Positions 43,899 through 53,187 of a stretch of DNA of 64,000 nt are shown here, one piece after another (the first letter of the stretch is position 1; every line of letters starts with the position of its first letter). This DNA is from Sphingobium sp. EP60837 (GTDB taxonomy: Bacteria > Pseudomonadota > Alphaproteobacteria > Sphingomonadales > Sphingomonadaceae), in assembly GCF_001658005.1 (NCBI RefSeq), contig NZ_CP015986.1, forward strand, positions 1 to 64,000. The letters are read 5' to 3'. A program made the position numbers and the translations under genes. The notes under the pieces are model-generated. The model searched no databases. It had not been told where the DNA came from and worked only from the letters and a program-made list of their open reading frames with translations.

Positions 43899-46800
43899 AT
43901 GAAGAACCAGTTGTTCGCATCGACGCTGGCGCTTGGTGTCAGCATGTTCGCACTGGCCGTACCCGCCATGGCGCAAGACCCGGCGACGGCCCCCGCAGCT
44001 CAGCAGGAGGCGCCCGAGCAGCAGGCTGCTCCGGTCAACGTTTCGGACATTGTCGTGACGGGATCGCGCATTGTCCGCGATGGATATACTGCGCCGACGC
44101 CGGTGACTGTCGCCACGACCGAGGAGCTCGCCAGGACTACGCCCTCGAGCATACCAGACGCCCTTAACAAGCTGCCGCAGTTCAATAACTCGCTCAGCCC
44201 GTCCAAGTCGGCGCTCAACTTTTCCAACGCGCCGATCCACGGCAACGTCCTGAACCTGCGTGGCCTCGGCACGCCGAGCGCCAATCCAAAAGGGCCGCTT
44301 CGCACGTTGATCCTGTTCGACGGTATGCGCGTGTCGCCGACTGAATATGTCGGCACGATCGACACCAATGTTCTTCCGCAGTTGCTGATGCAGCGCGTCG
44401 ATGTGGTCACAGGTGGCGCATCCGCTCAATGGGGCTCGGATGCGGTCGCAGGCGTGGTCAACTTCATCCTCGACAAGAAGTTCACCGGTATCAAGGGTGT
44501 CGCGCAGGCCGGTATTTCTGCGCGCGGGGACAATGGCAATCAGCGCCTTGGCCTCGCTTATGGACGCGACTTTGCGGGTGACCGGGGGCATATCATTGTC
44601 AGCGGCGAATATTCGAACAGCGATGGGATGCTGCGGTCTCAGCGCGACTTTGCCAATGTCGGTTATAACTTTGTTGGCAGCGTGGTGGGCTGCACGCCCC
44701 CCGCGGGTCAGCCCACGACACTTTGTTCGCCCGGCGGCCCGCTCAATCCCTATACAATCGGAACCGATATACGCATTTCCGCGCTGGCTCCCAGCGGCAG
44801 GATTACCGCATCGAGCGTTACCGGCAATCCTTTCGTAGGTCAGGTGATCAATCCAGATGGAACGACGCGGCCGTTCAATACGGGCACGCCTGTAGGTACG
44901 ACCGGATTTCAATCAGGCGGAGACGGCTACAAAATTCCCACGACGGGGAATGCCATCGCGCCGCTGGAAACCTACACCTTCTTTGGCCGTCTGAGCTACG
45001 ATCTTACAGACGATATCAGCGCCTTCGTACAGGGTAGTTGGTCCCGCACCAATTTGATCTACTCCACGCAGGTAAACGCGCTGGTGCCTCCATCCCAGGC
45101 GGTCAGCATCTTCAAGGGTAATCCTTACCTCACTCCAGCGCTGGACGCTTCGCTACCGACCGCGAACGACTATATCACGATCGGCAAATATGATGCGGGT
45201 CAGCCAGCGCCGATCGCAAAGGAGCGGACCGACTATTGGATGGTCAATGCGGGCCTGAACGGCAAGCTTGCGGGTCTCAACTGGACCGTGACTTATAGCC
45301 ACGGCGACTCGGTCCATACGCTCGCCAACTCGGGATTGTACGAGAATCAGAAGCTCTACGCGGCCGCTGATGCCGTGATTAATCCCGCCAATGGTCAGAT
45401 CACTTGCCGCGTCTTGCTGGATCCGACGCTCGCAAGTCGGTTTGCGGGTTGCCAGCCGATCGATCTGCTTCACGGCGATCCTTCAGCTTCCACCCCGGCG
45501 GGCTACGCTTATGCCACCGGAACATCCCGTTATCGGGCGACGATTAGGCAGGATGGCATAGCAGCCAACCTCAGCGGCAGCCTGTTTGACTTGCCCGCCG
45601 GCCCGATCGACTTCGCCGTGGGCGTGGAATATCGCAAGCAGAAACTGCGCTTGACCACCAATGCGGACCCGGCGCTGCTGGATACCGCAGCTGAACGAAG
45701 CGCATTCTACGCTGGTCTGCGTGGCGTTCCGGCCGTGAATGGTTTCGCTGGGACAGCGCCGCCGCTCTTCTATTGGCTGACCAATGTGGGGTCGGCAGAG
45801 GGCAGCCTTAACGTGAAGGAAGCCTATGCCGAGTTGGCGGTGCCGATCCTCAAGGATACGGCATTCTTCCGCGAGCTCAGCGTCAATGGCGCAGCGCGCA
45901 TCACTGACTATTCCACATCCGGCACAGTAAAAACATGGAAGGTCGGCGCGACGTGGAAGCCTGTTGATGACCTGCTGCTGCGCGCCACGCTGTCTCGCGA
46001 CATTCGTGCACCTAACCTGTTCGAACTCTATGCCGGCGCACAGAGCGGCATCGGCATCGTGGATGATCGCCCGACCAGCGGGCTTAACCAAAATGTTCCC
46101 ACCGTCACCAGCGGCAATCCCAATCTCACACCAGAGAAGGCGAAGACGCTGACAATCGGCGGTGTGTTCACGCCATCCTTCCTGCGCGGCTTCTCCCTGT
46201 CGCTCGATTATTATCGTATCAAGGTCACCGATCTCATCGACACCTTGTCCGCACAGCAGATTGTGACGAACTGCACCAACGCTGGCGGATCGGGAGTTCC
46301 TGAATGTTCGCTCATTACGCGCGCCACGCCTACCTCCTTGCCGTCGCTGGTCAGCATCGTACCTGCGAACATCGCCTTCCTGAAAACGTCGGGCATCGAC
46401 ATCGACGCCAGCTATCGCACGGCGTTGGGCAATGGCGCGTTGGGCCTGCGGCTATACCTCAACTATTTGCAGAAGTTTGATGCGCAACAATATGCGGCGG
46501 CCCCGATCGCCCATTATGCCGGTGTGAACGTAGTGAGCAGCAACCCGGCGGGCTTCCCCCGCTGGCGCGGCAATCTGTCGATTGATTATACCAATGGGCC
46601 GTTCGGCGTGACAATTGCCGAGCAATATATTCACAAGATGCGGCTCGACATTCCTGGCGGTCCCCTCCCGATCCAGTTCATCGATGATCATGTGAAGGCC
46701 GTCTGGTACACCGACCTCGCAGTACGCTTCACCATTCCGCATGGCGACGGTAACTTCGAGCTGTTCGGCAACGTCAACAACCTGTTCGACAAGAAACCGC

Positions 46801-46904
46801 CCCTCATTCCGGGCACCGTTCCGGGGGTAAACTTGCCAACGAACATCGCTGTTTACGATTTCATCGGCCGTGCTTTCACCGCGGGGGTCCGCTTCCGCTT
46901 CTGA
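43899..46904 (+). CDS. TonB-dependent outer-membrane receptor
   Basis: A 1001-residue receptor importing a large or hydrophobic compound across the outer membrane. Signal peptide: MKNQLFASTLALGVSMFALA, cleaved after VPAMAQ. The TonB box region is probably SDIVVTGSRI. The plug domain contains NLRGLGTPSANPKGPLRTLI and VDVVTGGASAQWGSDAVAGV. The beta-barrel ends in Phe (GRAFTAGVRFRF), as required for outer-membrane insertion. The start at 43899 gives a proper signal peptide and follows gagaggaaagagagag. Divergent from MFS and aldehyde dehydrogenase, suggesting it serves the same substrate. Confidence 0.95.
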   Translation: MKNQLFASTLALGVSMFALAVPAMAQDPATAPAAQQEAPEQQAAPVNVSDIVVTGSRIVRDGYTAPTPVTVATTEELARTTPSSIPDALNKLPQFNNSLSPSKSALNFSNAPIHGNVLNLRGLGTPSANPKGPLRTLILFDGMRVSPTEYVGTIDTNVLPQLLMQRVDVVTGGASAQWGSDAVAGVVNFILDKKFTGIKGVAQAGISARGDNGNQRLGLAYGRDFAGDRGHIIVSGEYSNSDGMLRSQRDFANVGYNFVGSVVGCTPPAGQPTTLCSPGGPLNPYTIGTDIRISALAPSGRITASSVTGNPFVGQVINPDGTTRPFNTGTPVGTTGFQSGGDGYKIPTTGNAIAPLETYTFFGRLSYDLTDDISAFVQGSWSRTNLIYSTQVNALVPPSQAVSIFKGNPYLTPALDASLPTANDYITIGKYDAGQPAPIAKERTDYWMVNAGLNGKLAGLNWTVTYSHGDSVHTLANSGLYENQKLYAAADAVINPANGQITCRVLLDPTLASRFAGCQPIDLLHGDPSASTPAGYAYATGTSRYRATIRQDGIAANLSGSLFDLPAGPIDFAVGVEYRKQKLRLTTNADPALLDTAAERSAFYAGLRGVPAVNGFAGTAPPLFYWLTNVGSAEGSLNVKEAYAELAVPILKDTAFFRELSVNGAARITDYSTSGTVKTWKVGATWKPVDDLLLRATLSRDIRAPNLFELYAGAQSGIGIVDDRPTSGLNQNVPTVTSGNPNLTPEKAKTLTIGGVFTPSFLRGFSLSLDYYRIKVTDLIDTLSAQQIVTNCTNAGGSGVPECSLITRATPTSLPSLVSIVPANIAFLKTSGIDIDASYRTALGNGALGLRLYLNYLQKFDAQQYAAAPIAHYAGVNVVSSNPAGFPRWRGNLSIDYTNGPFGVTIAEQYIHKMRLDIPGGPLPIQFIDDHVKAVWYTDLAVRFTIPHGDGNFELFGNVNNLFDKKPPLIPGTVPGVNLPTNIAVYDFIGRAFTAGVRFRF

Positions 46905-46922
46905 TAGCGCGACAGGCGGCCG

Positions 46923-46954
46923 AAAAGGGGCGGGGGCCTTGCGCCCTCGCCCTT
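46923..46954 (+). terminator. Terminator-like hairpin after the TonB receptor; the rest of the gap is empty
   Basis: aaaaggggcgggggc and gcgccctcgcccttt form a strong, slightly imperfect hairpin 19 bp after the receptor stop, with a short T tract. The remaining spacer to ugd (46955-47214, about 260 bp) shows no supported gene; it should contain the ugd promoter. Confidence 0.6.
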
Positions 46955-47214
46955 TGTCGTGGCTTAAGTCCCTGATCCGCGTCCATATGTGGCTATCGAG
47001 CGGCGGGCTGCGTTGCATCGCTGGGCAGCGGAGCTATGCTGCATTGCATCAATGGCTGGATAGTTCCAGCTGTTGGATGTTGGGCTTTAGCGCCTGTGCG
47101 TCCGATCCATGGAGAAAGGCAAAGCCAATCCTTCCTGCATTTGCGGGAGTGGCTTTGTGCGCCCTTTCCTCCCGATCGGTCACAGCCGCGGGCCGCTTGA
47201 AAGGGAGAACGGTG

Positions 47215-48558
47215 ATGCGGATCGTGATGACCGGGTCGGGCTATGTCGGGCTGGTTTCTGGCGCTTGCCTCGCAGATTTTGGCCATGATGTCATTTGCGT
47301 GGACAAGGACGCGTCGAAGATTGCGGTTCTGCATGATGGCGGCGTGCCTATCTATGAGCCTGGCCTTGCTGACCTTATTGCGCGCAATGTGAAGGGAGGG
47401 CGGCTGACCTTCACCACCGATCTGGCTGCGTCGGTCGCGCAGGCGGACGTCGTCTTCATCGCGGTCGGCACGCCCGCCCGCCGTGGCGACGGCCATGCCG
47501 ACTTGAGCTATGTCTATGACGCGGCGCAGGAGATCGCCTCGGCCCTCACCGGCTTTACTGTCGTCGTGACGAAATCCACCGTCCCTGTTGGCACCGGCGA
47601 CGAGGTTGACAGGATCATCCGGGAAACTAATCCAGCTGCGCAGTTCGCTGTCGCCTCCAATCCCGAATTTTTGCGAGAGGGCGCCGCGATACAGGATTTC
47701 AAACGCCCCGACCGGATCGTCATCGGCATAGAGGATGACCGCGCTCGTCCCGTGATGGAGGAAGTCTATCGCCCGCTATATCTGAATCAAGCGCCAATCC
47801 AGTTTACTGGTCGCCGCACAAGCGAGTTGATAAAATATGCCGCCAACGCCTTCTTGGCCATGAAGATCACCTACATTAACGAGATCGCCGAATTGTGCGA
47901 GCATGTGGGTGCCGACGTCCAGCAGGTTGCGCGCGGCATCGGGCTCGACAATCGCATCGGCAGCAAGTTCCTGCACGCCGGACCAGGCTATGGCGGCTCC
48001 TGCTTCCCCAAGGACACCTTGGCCTTGGTCAAGACTGCGGAAGACGCAGGCGCACCGATCCGGCTTATCGAGACTACCGTCGCGATCAACGAAAGCCGCA
48101 AGCGCGCGATGGCGCGCAAGGTCGTTGCCGTGTGCAACGGCTCCGTCAGGGGCAAGAACATTGCGGTGCTGGGCCTTACCTTCAAACCCAACACGGACGA
48201 CATGCGCGACGCGCCGTCGCTTTCAATTATCCAGGCTCTGCAGGATAGCGGCGCACAGGTGCGCGCCTATGACCCGGAAGGGATGGATGCCGCGCGAGCG
48301 ATGCTGCGCGACGTCGATTTCTGCGCCAGTCCCTATGAAGCAGCACAGGGCGCGGCAGCGGTCGTGATCGTTACTGAATGGGATGCGCTGCGGGCTCTCG
48401 ACCTGCCGCGTCTGCGCTCAGTGATGAGCGGTGAGGGGTTAGTCGATCTTCGCAACATCTATCGTCCCGAAGACGCCGAAGCGGCCGGCTTTGCTTATGT
48501 GAGCGTTGGACGCGGCGCGACACCAGAGCCTGAACCCTTGGTCCAGGCGGCGGAGTGA
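47215..48558 (+). CDS. ugd: UDP-glucose 6-dehydrogenase
   Basis: Makes UDP-glucuronate from UDP-glucose, a likely acidic sugar donor for the adjacent exopolysaccharide operon. 447 residues. The N-terminal Rossmann motif is GSGYVGLVSGACLADFG (7-23). Catalytic Cys263 is in GPGYGGSCFPKDTLAL and Lys207 in SELIKYAANAFLAMKITYIN. C-terminal UDP-binding domain: LGLTFKPNTDDMRDAPSL. The ATG at 47215 (MRIVMTGSGYVG) follows aagggag; longer readings upstream are not homologous. A GH16 gene follows on the same strand. Confidence 0.96.
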   Translation: MRIVMTGSGYVGLVSGACLADFGHDVICVDKDASKIAVLHDGGVPIYEPGLADLIARNVKGGRLTFTTDLAASVAQADVVFIAVGTPARRGDGHADLSYVYDAAQEIASALTGFTVVVTKSTVPVGTGDEVDRIIRETNPAAQFAVASNPEFLREGAAIQDFKRPDRIVIGIEDDRARPVMEEVYRPLYLNQAPIQFTGRRTSELIKYAANAFLAMKITYINEIAELCEHVGADVQQVARGIGLDNRIGSKFLHAGPGYGGSCFPKDTLALVKTAEDAGAPIRLIETTVAINESRKRAMARKVVAVCNGSVRGKNIAVLGLTFKPNTDDMRDAPSLSIIQALQDSGAQVRAYDPEGMDAARAMLRDVDFCASPYEAAQGAAAVVIVTEWDALRALDLPRLRSVMSGEGLVDLRNIYRPEDAEAAGFAYVSVGRGATPEPEPLVQAAE

Positions 48559-48568
48559 GTTCTAATAG

Positions 48569-48605
48569 CGGCTCGTCGCAAAAGCTCCGGCTTTGCGATG
48601 AGCCG
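48569..48605. repeat. Long imperfect hairpin between ugd and the GH16 gene
   Basis: cggctcgtcgcaaaagc (48569-48585) pairs with gctttgcgatgagccg (48590-48605), with one G-T wobble, one bulge and a TCCG loop. There is no T tract, so it may be a processing or Rho-linked structure or a dispersed repeat rather than a simple terminator. Confidence 0.5.
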
Positions 48606-48675
48606 TGCTTGACCAGAAGTTTATGTTAACCTTCCTATAGGACCCTAAGGGGGCTTAATAGCGGGGGTTGCAAAA

Positions 48676-50067
48676 ATGAATATCAGGCTGACCGGCTCCA
48701 TGGTTGGAGCCGGATTATCTCTTCTTTTCGTCATGGCGGCGGGAGCCGCGACAATTCTGTCGAGCGGATCGACATCAACAGGAACATCGACCGGCTCGGC
48801 AAAGACTCTGCTGAGTGGCAGCAATGCAGCAGCGACTTTGTCCACAACTACGTCGCTAACCAGCACGACTTCAACGATCACATCGAGCTTTTCGACATTT
48901 GATTTCGAAGGCGGTACGAAGCTGCCGGAAAAGGCGACGCTGTCACTCGGTAACGCCACTTTCCGTCCCGGCAGCGGTACAGCTTATGTCCCGGTGACGC
49001 TTGACCGTCCGACGCCCAACACAGTGATCGCGCGGATCATCACCGTGAACGGATCGGGCACCTTGCGGGCGCTGTCCGGCTATAATTACCAGACGGTCGA
49101 TACCGTCGTAATCTTCCGCCCGGGCGATCCGCTCGTTCAGACGGTTGAGGTGCCGATCATCAGCGCCGCCGAAGGTCAACAGTTCCAGCTCAAGCTACGC
49201 GAAGCGCCATGGGGTGGTCTGCAAGGGCAATCGCTTGCGACCATCACTGCAACGGGCAGCGTTGCGCCGACGGCCAAGGCCACCGGCACGTTCCGTCAGC
49301 CACGCAGCTTTGCCGCCACTGGCACGCTCCAGTTCGAGTTGAACAAGGAGACGCACAAGCGTTCGCCCGATGGCGGTTGGGACCGTTGGGCGACCTCCTT
49401 GTCGCACGGCCGAACTCAGACCGCCAATGGCGAAACCGGCCTATATCTAGACTCCACACTTTTCGCGGGCGTCGAGGGGCCAGTTTATTGGGGCACACAG
49501 GGGCTGGTTCTGCACAGCCAAAAGCTGAAGACGCCCATCTATTATGAAGGGCAAAGCTGGTATTATGGCGCGTCGGTGCTGGACGGCCGCAATTTCCTGG
49601 CCGCGCAGATCGGCTATGGCCAATATGAGTGGGAGGCCAAGATGCCTAACCGCAGGGGGTCATGGCCTGCTTTCTGGCTGATCTCGACAAGCGGCTGGCC
49701 GCCCGAAATCGATATCTACGAAGGCTTTGGCTATCAAAGCTATTGGGACTTCGACCGTCATATCGGGCAAACGATCCACGGCGGCTCAGGCGGCGTGCGC
49801 AGCTTCCAGCGCGGCGTGACGATTCAAACAGAGCAGGCCTATGGCCTCAAGGGCTATTCCCAGGACTTCCACCGTTTTGCCGTGGATATTCAGCGGGACT
49901 ATATCACCTGGTTCGTCGATGGAGTGGAGACCTATCAGTCGGTCAACCCGTTCCAGGGGCATCGCTGGTATCCCATCATGGACGTGGCGGTGAAAACCAG
50001 CAGCGCCTATGATGATGGTTCAGGCGATATGATCATCAAGAGCTTCCGTATCTACAACGCGCCATAA
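48676..50067 (+). CDS. Secreted family 16 glycoside hydrolase with Calx-beta-like domain
   Basis: A 463-residue exported glycanase. A hydrophobic N-terminus (GAGLSLLFVMAAGAATI) is followed by a Ser/Thr-rich linker (29-74), a Calx-beta-like domain (about 85-195; ATLSLGNATFRPGSGTAYVP) and a C-terminal GH16 domain. The catalytic E-x-D-x-x-E is EIDIYE (Glu344, Asp346, Glu349). GH16 enzymes retain configuration and cut beta-1,3 or beta-1,4 glucans or galactans. Its place between ugd and the polymer operon suggests trimming or release of the exopolysaccharide. The last 16 bp overlap the end of the convergent GT2 gene. Confidence 0.9.
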   Translation: MNIRLTGSMVGAGLSLLFVMAAGAATILSSGSTSTGTSTGSAKTLLSGSNAAATLSTTTSLTSTTSTITSSFSTFDFEGGTKLPEKATLSLGNATFRPGSGTAYVPVTLDRPTPNTVIARIITVNGSGTLRALSGYNYQTVDTVVIFRPGDPLVQTVEVPIISAAEGQQFQLKLREAPWGGLQGQSLATITATGSVAPTAKATGTFRQPRSFAATGTLQFELNKETHKRSPDGGWDRWATSLSHGRTQTANGETGLYLDSTLFAGVEGPVYWGTQGLVLHSQKLKTPIYYEGQSWYYGASVLDGRNFLAAQIGYGQYEWEAKMPNRRGSWPAFWLISTSGWPPEIDIYEGFGYQSYWDFDRHIGQTIHGGSGGVRSFQRGVTIQTEQAYGLKGYSQDFHRFAVDIQRDYITWFVDGVETYQSVNPFQGHRWYPIMDVAVKTSSAYDDGSGDMIIKSFRIYNAP

Positions 50068-50981
50068 TGGCTGTAGGCGCCGCCTGACAGGGCATAGAGG
50101 CGCCCCCAGCATTTGATCCACTGCCCGGCTATGTCCACGTGGCGTGCGCCGGGCAGAAGGAGCGCTGGAAGCCCTGCGGTCCGGATCGTCAGAACGCCTA
50201 AAGTCCGGCCCAGCAATATCATTTGCCCCACGCGTCCGGGCCGCTGCTTACGCCGCGCGAGAGTCTCGGTGAAGCCGATCCGCCACATGCGCTTCAACAC
50301 CCATGAAAGCTTCGCCCGCTCGGCCGACACCCATTCGCTCACCTGTGCGTGAGGAGCCCAAGCGAAACGCGCGCCAGCTTCCTGGAGACGCGCCAAGAAG
50401 TCCAGATCCTCGCCTCCACTCCGGTTGAAACGCATGTCGAACCAAGGCTCCTTGATTAGCCCTAGCGCTCTACGGCTCACCAGCAGGTTGTTGCTCGCCC
50501 ACAGCATGCCGGTCGCACCCCAGGCGCGCTGCTCCGGCCGGAATACCAGCGACTGGCGTGCCCAGCGCGGCGGCTTGCCGGTGAAATGAAAATCGACCGG
50601 CCCCGCGACTACGTCCGCGGCAACCTGAGCCTGACAGGTGAGCAGCGCGTCCAGCCATCCAGGCTGCGGCCATTCATCATCGTCGATCATCGCGATAAAG
50701 CGCATCATCGGGTCGGCCATGGCTGCCGCGCAAATAGCGTTGCGCACGGCGCAGAGGCCCGGCTCCGGCACGAGGAGCAGCGTGATGGGAAGGGGATAGC
50801 CTTCCTGCTTTAGCGCTTCTACCACAACCGCGCCCTGCTGCGCCTCGCCGTCATTGTCGGCCACCAGCAGCATGACGTCCCGCCTGTCCACTACGGTCGC
50901 CAGTGTCTCCAGCAGGTGGCGCAGTTCGACAGGCCGTCTGAAAGTCGGGATCGCGATCCAGATCGCTTTGCCAGCGGTCAT
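50052..50981 (-). CDS. Family 2 glycosyltransferase (last gene of the EPS operon)
   Basis: A 309-residue GT2 enzyme starting MTAGKAIWIAIPTFRRPVEL. It has MIDDDEWPQPGWLDALL with the metal-binding DDD and ERAKLSWVLKRMWRIGFTET near the C-terminus. It resembles SpsQ/ExoM-like transferases of exopolysaccharide synthesis and closely parallels the GT2 at 55093-56022 in layout (both start with I-x-I-A/P-T-x-x-R-P and have VADND), so the two may be paralogues. The ATG overlaps the acyltransferase stop (ATGA). Confidence 0.88.
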   Translation of the reverse strand: MTAGKAIWIAIPTFRRPVELRHLLETLATVVDRRDVMLLVADNDGEAQQGAVVVEALKQEGYPLPITLLLVPEPGLCAVRNAICAAAMADPMMRFIAMIDDDEWPQPGWLDALLTCQAQVAADVVAGPVDFHFTGKPPRWARQSLVFRPEQRAWGATGMLWASNNLLVSRRALGLIKEPWFDMRFNRSGGEDLDFLARLQEAGARFAWAPHAQVSEWVSAERAKLSWVLKRMWRIGFTETLARRKQRPGRVGQMILLGRTLGVLTIRTAGLPALLLPGARHVDIAGQWIKCWGRLYALSGGAYSHYGAL

Positions 50982-52063
50982 GGGGCGGCCGCCTCGATGG
51001 GGCGGGGGCGCTCTGGCCTGCCGCGCTGCAGCCATTTGATCAACCGATGTCCGCGCACCTCGATCAGCAGATAGCTGACCCAGCAGATCAGCCAGGTCGC
51101 TGCCACCATCCCGCCGAGGAACAGCCAATCGAAGCCGATTATCCCATGCCGCTGCGCCACATTCATGGTCCGTGCGGCGACATCGCGAACCAACGGATGC
51201 CAAAGATAAATGGAATAGCTGATCAGCCCGAGATGGAAGCTTAGCGGATTAGCCATTACCGACCGCGCCGCCGGGCCGTCATAATAGCAGCTCAATACCA
51301 AGGCAGGCATCAGGCAAACCACCAGGACGTCGGCGCGGGGCAACAGCAGCGCCAGCGCAATGAGGCCGCAGACCAGAGCGAAGCCGCTGGGCCTATCGAT
51401 CAGCGCTTTGCACCACGGCTTCTCGGCGACGCGGAAGGTCAGCACGCCAAGGGAAAAGCCCGCAAGGCAGCGCAGCAGCGTCAACACGCTATCGCTGTCA
51501 TTTACGTCGAGTGGACCGCTGGAACCCATTCCTGACGAAGCCACCAGTACCAGCAATCCGACACACAGGGCTGCCTGCGCCCAGGCCCAGCGTGAGAAAG
51601 CAATAATCGCAATTAACGGGTATATAAGGTAAGCTGCGACTTCCGTACTTACCGACCAACTGTTGCCTGCGATGGGCTGCGTGCCCCACCCCCAGCTCTG
51701 CACCATAAAGAGGTTGGCGAAGATATTGGCAGGCGTCAGATCAATCGACTGGCTGCCAGATATATTGAGCAGGATGCGCAGCCCGAAGACCAGTGTCACG
51801 ATCAGGTGCAGCGGCCACACTCGGGCCATGCGGTTGATGAGGAAGTCGATATAACTCGACGCGCCCAAATGATTCAGCACTCGATCGTGATAGCCATAGG
51901 AAATCACGAAGCCGCTGAGAATGAAGAAGAGGTCCACCGCCAGATAAGCCCGGGAGAATAGCGGGATGGCGAACCCGGCAAAGGCTGGCTGATGCGGGAT
52001 ATGATAGAGGAGCACTGAAACGGCCGCGACCCCGCGCAGTCCGGTGAGTGAGGCAACCCTCAT
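50978..52063 (-). CDS. Membrane acyltransferase, acyltransferase-3 family (EPS decoration)
   Basis: A 361-residue integral membrane protein with about ten helices. The N-terminal signature LTGLRGVAAVSVLLYHIPHQ includes the Arg and His of the family, and YLAVDLFFILSGFVISY follows. ISYSIYLWHPLVRD is the other conserved segment. Such proteins (ExoZ, OafA, WecH type) transfer acetyl or other acyl groups to sugars, here presumably to the repeat unit. Translationally coupled on both sides by ATGA. Codons upstream of MRVASLTGL belong to the overlap with GH10 and are not counted. Confidence 0.92.
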   Translation of the reverse strand: MRVASLTGLRGVAAVSVLLYHIPHQPAFAGFAIPLFSRAYLAVDLFFILSGFVISYGYHDRVLNHLGASSYIDFLINRMARVWPLHLIVTLVFGLRILLNISGSQSIDLTPANIFANLFMVQSWGWGTQPIAGNSWSVSTEVAAYLIYPLIAIIAFSRWAWAQAALCVGLLVLVASSGMGSSGPLDVNDSDSVLTLLRCLAGFSLGVLTFRVAEKPWCKALIDRPSGFALVCGLIALALLLPRADVLVVCLMPALVLSCYYDGPAARSVMANPLSFHLGLISYSIYLWHPLVRDVAARTMNVAQRHGIIGFDWLFLGGMVAATWLICWVSYLLIEVRGHRLIKWLQRGRPERPRPIEAAAP

Positions 52064-53187
52064 ACGCTGCGCCTCCCCACGGCAGGCGCTGCATCGAAGG
52101 CGGCGGCGATCGCATCCCATAGCGGTTTGCGGCCCATCCTGGCGTCCAGCGGCAGGCCACGCGACAGCTGCCCGTCAGGCCATTTATATTCCGGGAAATT
52201 GGACAGCCAGGAATAACGGTCGGACAGGCCCCAGCAGAGGACCGATCCCATCGCGGGATTGTCCAGCGAAACATCCAGGAACGCCTTGGCGATGGACGCG
52301 ACTTCCCGATCGCGTTTTTCCGGGCTCGGCGGACCACCCCGGTCAGCAATGTCGAATTCGGTGATAGATAGTTTTAGCCCATAGCCGCTCAACGTGCGCA
52401 GGAAGTCGGCGAACTGCCGCTCGCTGAACCGCTCCTTATAGGGCTTCAGATGCCCCTGAATGCCGACGGCATCGATCGGCACTCCCCGCCCGAGAAGCCG
52501 GTCTAGCAGCTTTAGCAATGCCGTCCGCCGCCGCTCGCAACGCGGTGAGTCATGTTCCAGTCCGAAGTCGGTCAGGAATAAAGTCGCCCGCCCGTCTGTC
52601 TCTCGTGCTGTGTGAAATGCCGTGTCGATATAATGTTCGCCCAGCGCCTTCATCCACATGCTATCCATCCGCATGCCGTCTGCACGCCCTTGATTGGGCT
52701 CGATGGCCTCATTGACCACGTCCCACTCGCTTATCCGCCCGGCGTAGCGGCGCATCGCCACGTCGATGTAGCTGGTCATCAACCGCTGCCGTTCCCGGCC
52801 GCTCGCGCTTTTCAGTGCGGGCTCCAGCCAAGGGGGATTTGCAGCGTACCAGACGAGCGCATGGCCCCGCGCGCGCATGCCATGGTCTTGCGCGAAATCG
52901 ATGATCTGGTCTGCGCCGCTGAAATCATATTTGCCCTGCTTCGGCTCGGTCGTGCCGCGCTTCAGTTCATACTCCTGCACGACCACATCGCATTCGCGCG
53001 CAACCGCCGCTCGAAAGCCTGTATCTTCGCGTAGGAGGCGCGACTTGACCGCTGCGCCGAAATGGCGGCCGGACCGGCGTGCATGCTGGGCCAGGCCGTA
53101 GCGCGAAACGCTGCGCGCGACGCCCGGGGGGAGGGGGGAACAGGCGGCCAGCGCGGCAGCGCCTGCAAGAAAGTCGCGCCGCTTCAC
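52060..53187 (-). CDS. Exported family 10 glycoside hydrolase (xylanase family) within the EPS operon
   Basis: A 375-residue GH10 enzyme. Acid/base Glu160 is in EWDVVNEAIEP and nucleophile Glu277 in LSITEFDI; the typical W (GHALVWYAANPPWL) and GIQGHLKPY segments are present. The N-terminus VKRRDFLAGAAALAACSPLP combines a Tat-like RR motif with a lipobox (LAAC, Cys16), suggesting an exported lipoprotein. The GTG start at 53187 is supported by ggaggcaaag upstream and overlaps the GT2 stop (GTGA). Because it lies inside the polymer operon, its substrate is probably the polymer itself rather than plant xylan; that is inference. Confidence 0.92.
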   Translation of the reverse strand: MKRRDFLAGAAALAACSPLPPGVARSVSRYGLAQHARRSGRHFGAAVKSRLLREDTGFRAAVARECDVVVQEYELKRGTTEPKQGKYDFSGADQIIDFAQDHGMRARGHALVWYAANPPWLEPALKSASGRERQRLMTSYIDVAMRRYAGRISEWDVVNEAIEPNQGRADGMRMDSMWMKALGEHYIDTAFHTARETDGRATLFLTDFGLEHDSPRCERRRTALLKLLDRLLGRGVPIDAVGIQGHLKPYKERFSERQFADFLRTLSGYGLKLSITEFDIADRGGPPSPEKRDREVASIAKAFLDVSLDNPAMGSVLCWGLSDRYSWLSNFPEYKWPDGQLSRGLPLDARMGRKPLWDAIAAAFDAAPAVGRRSV

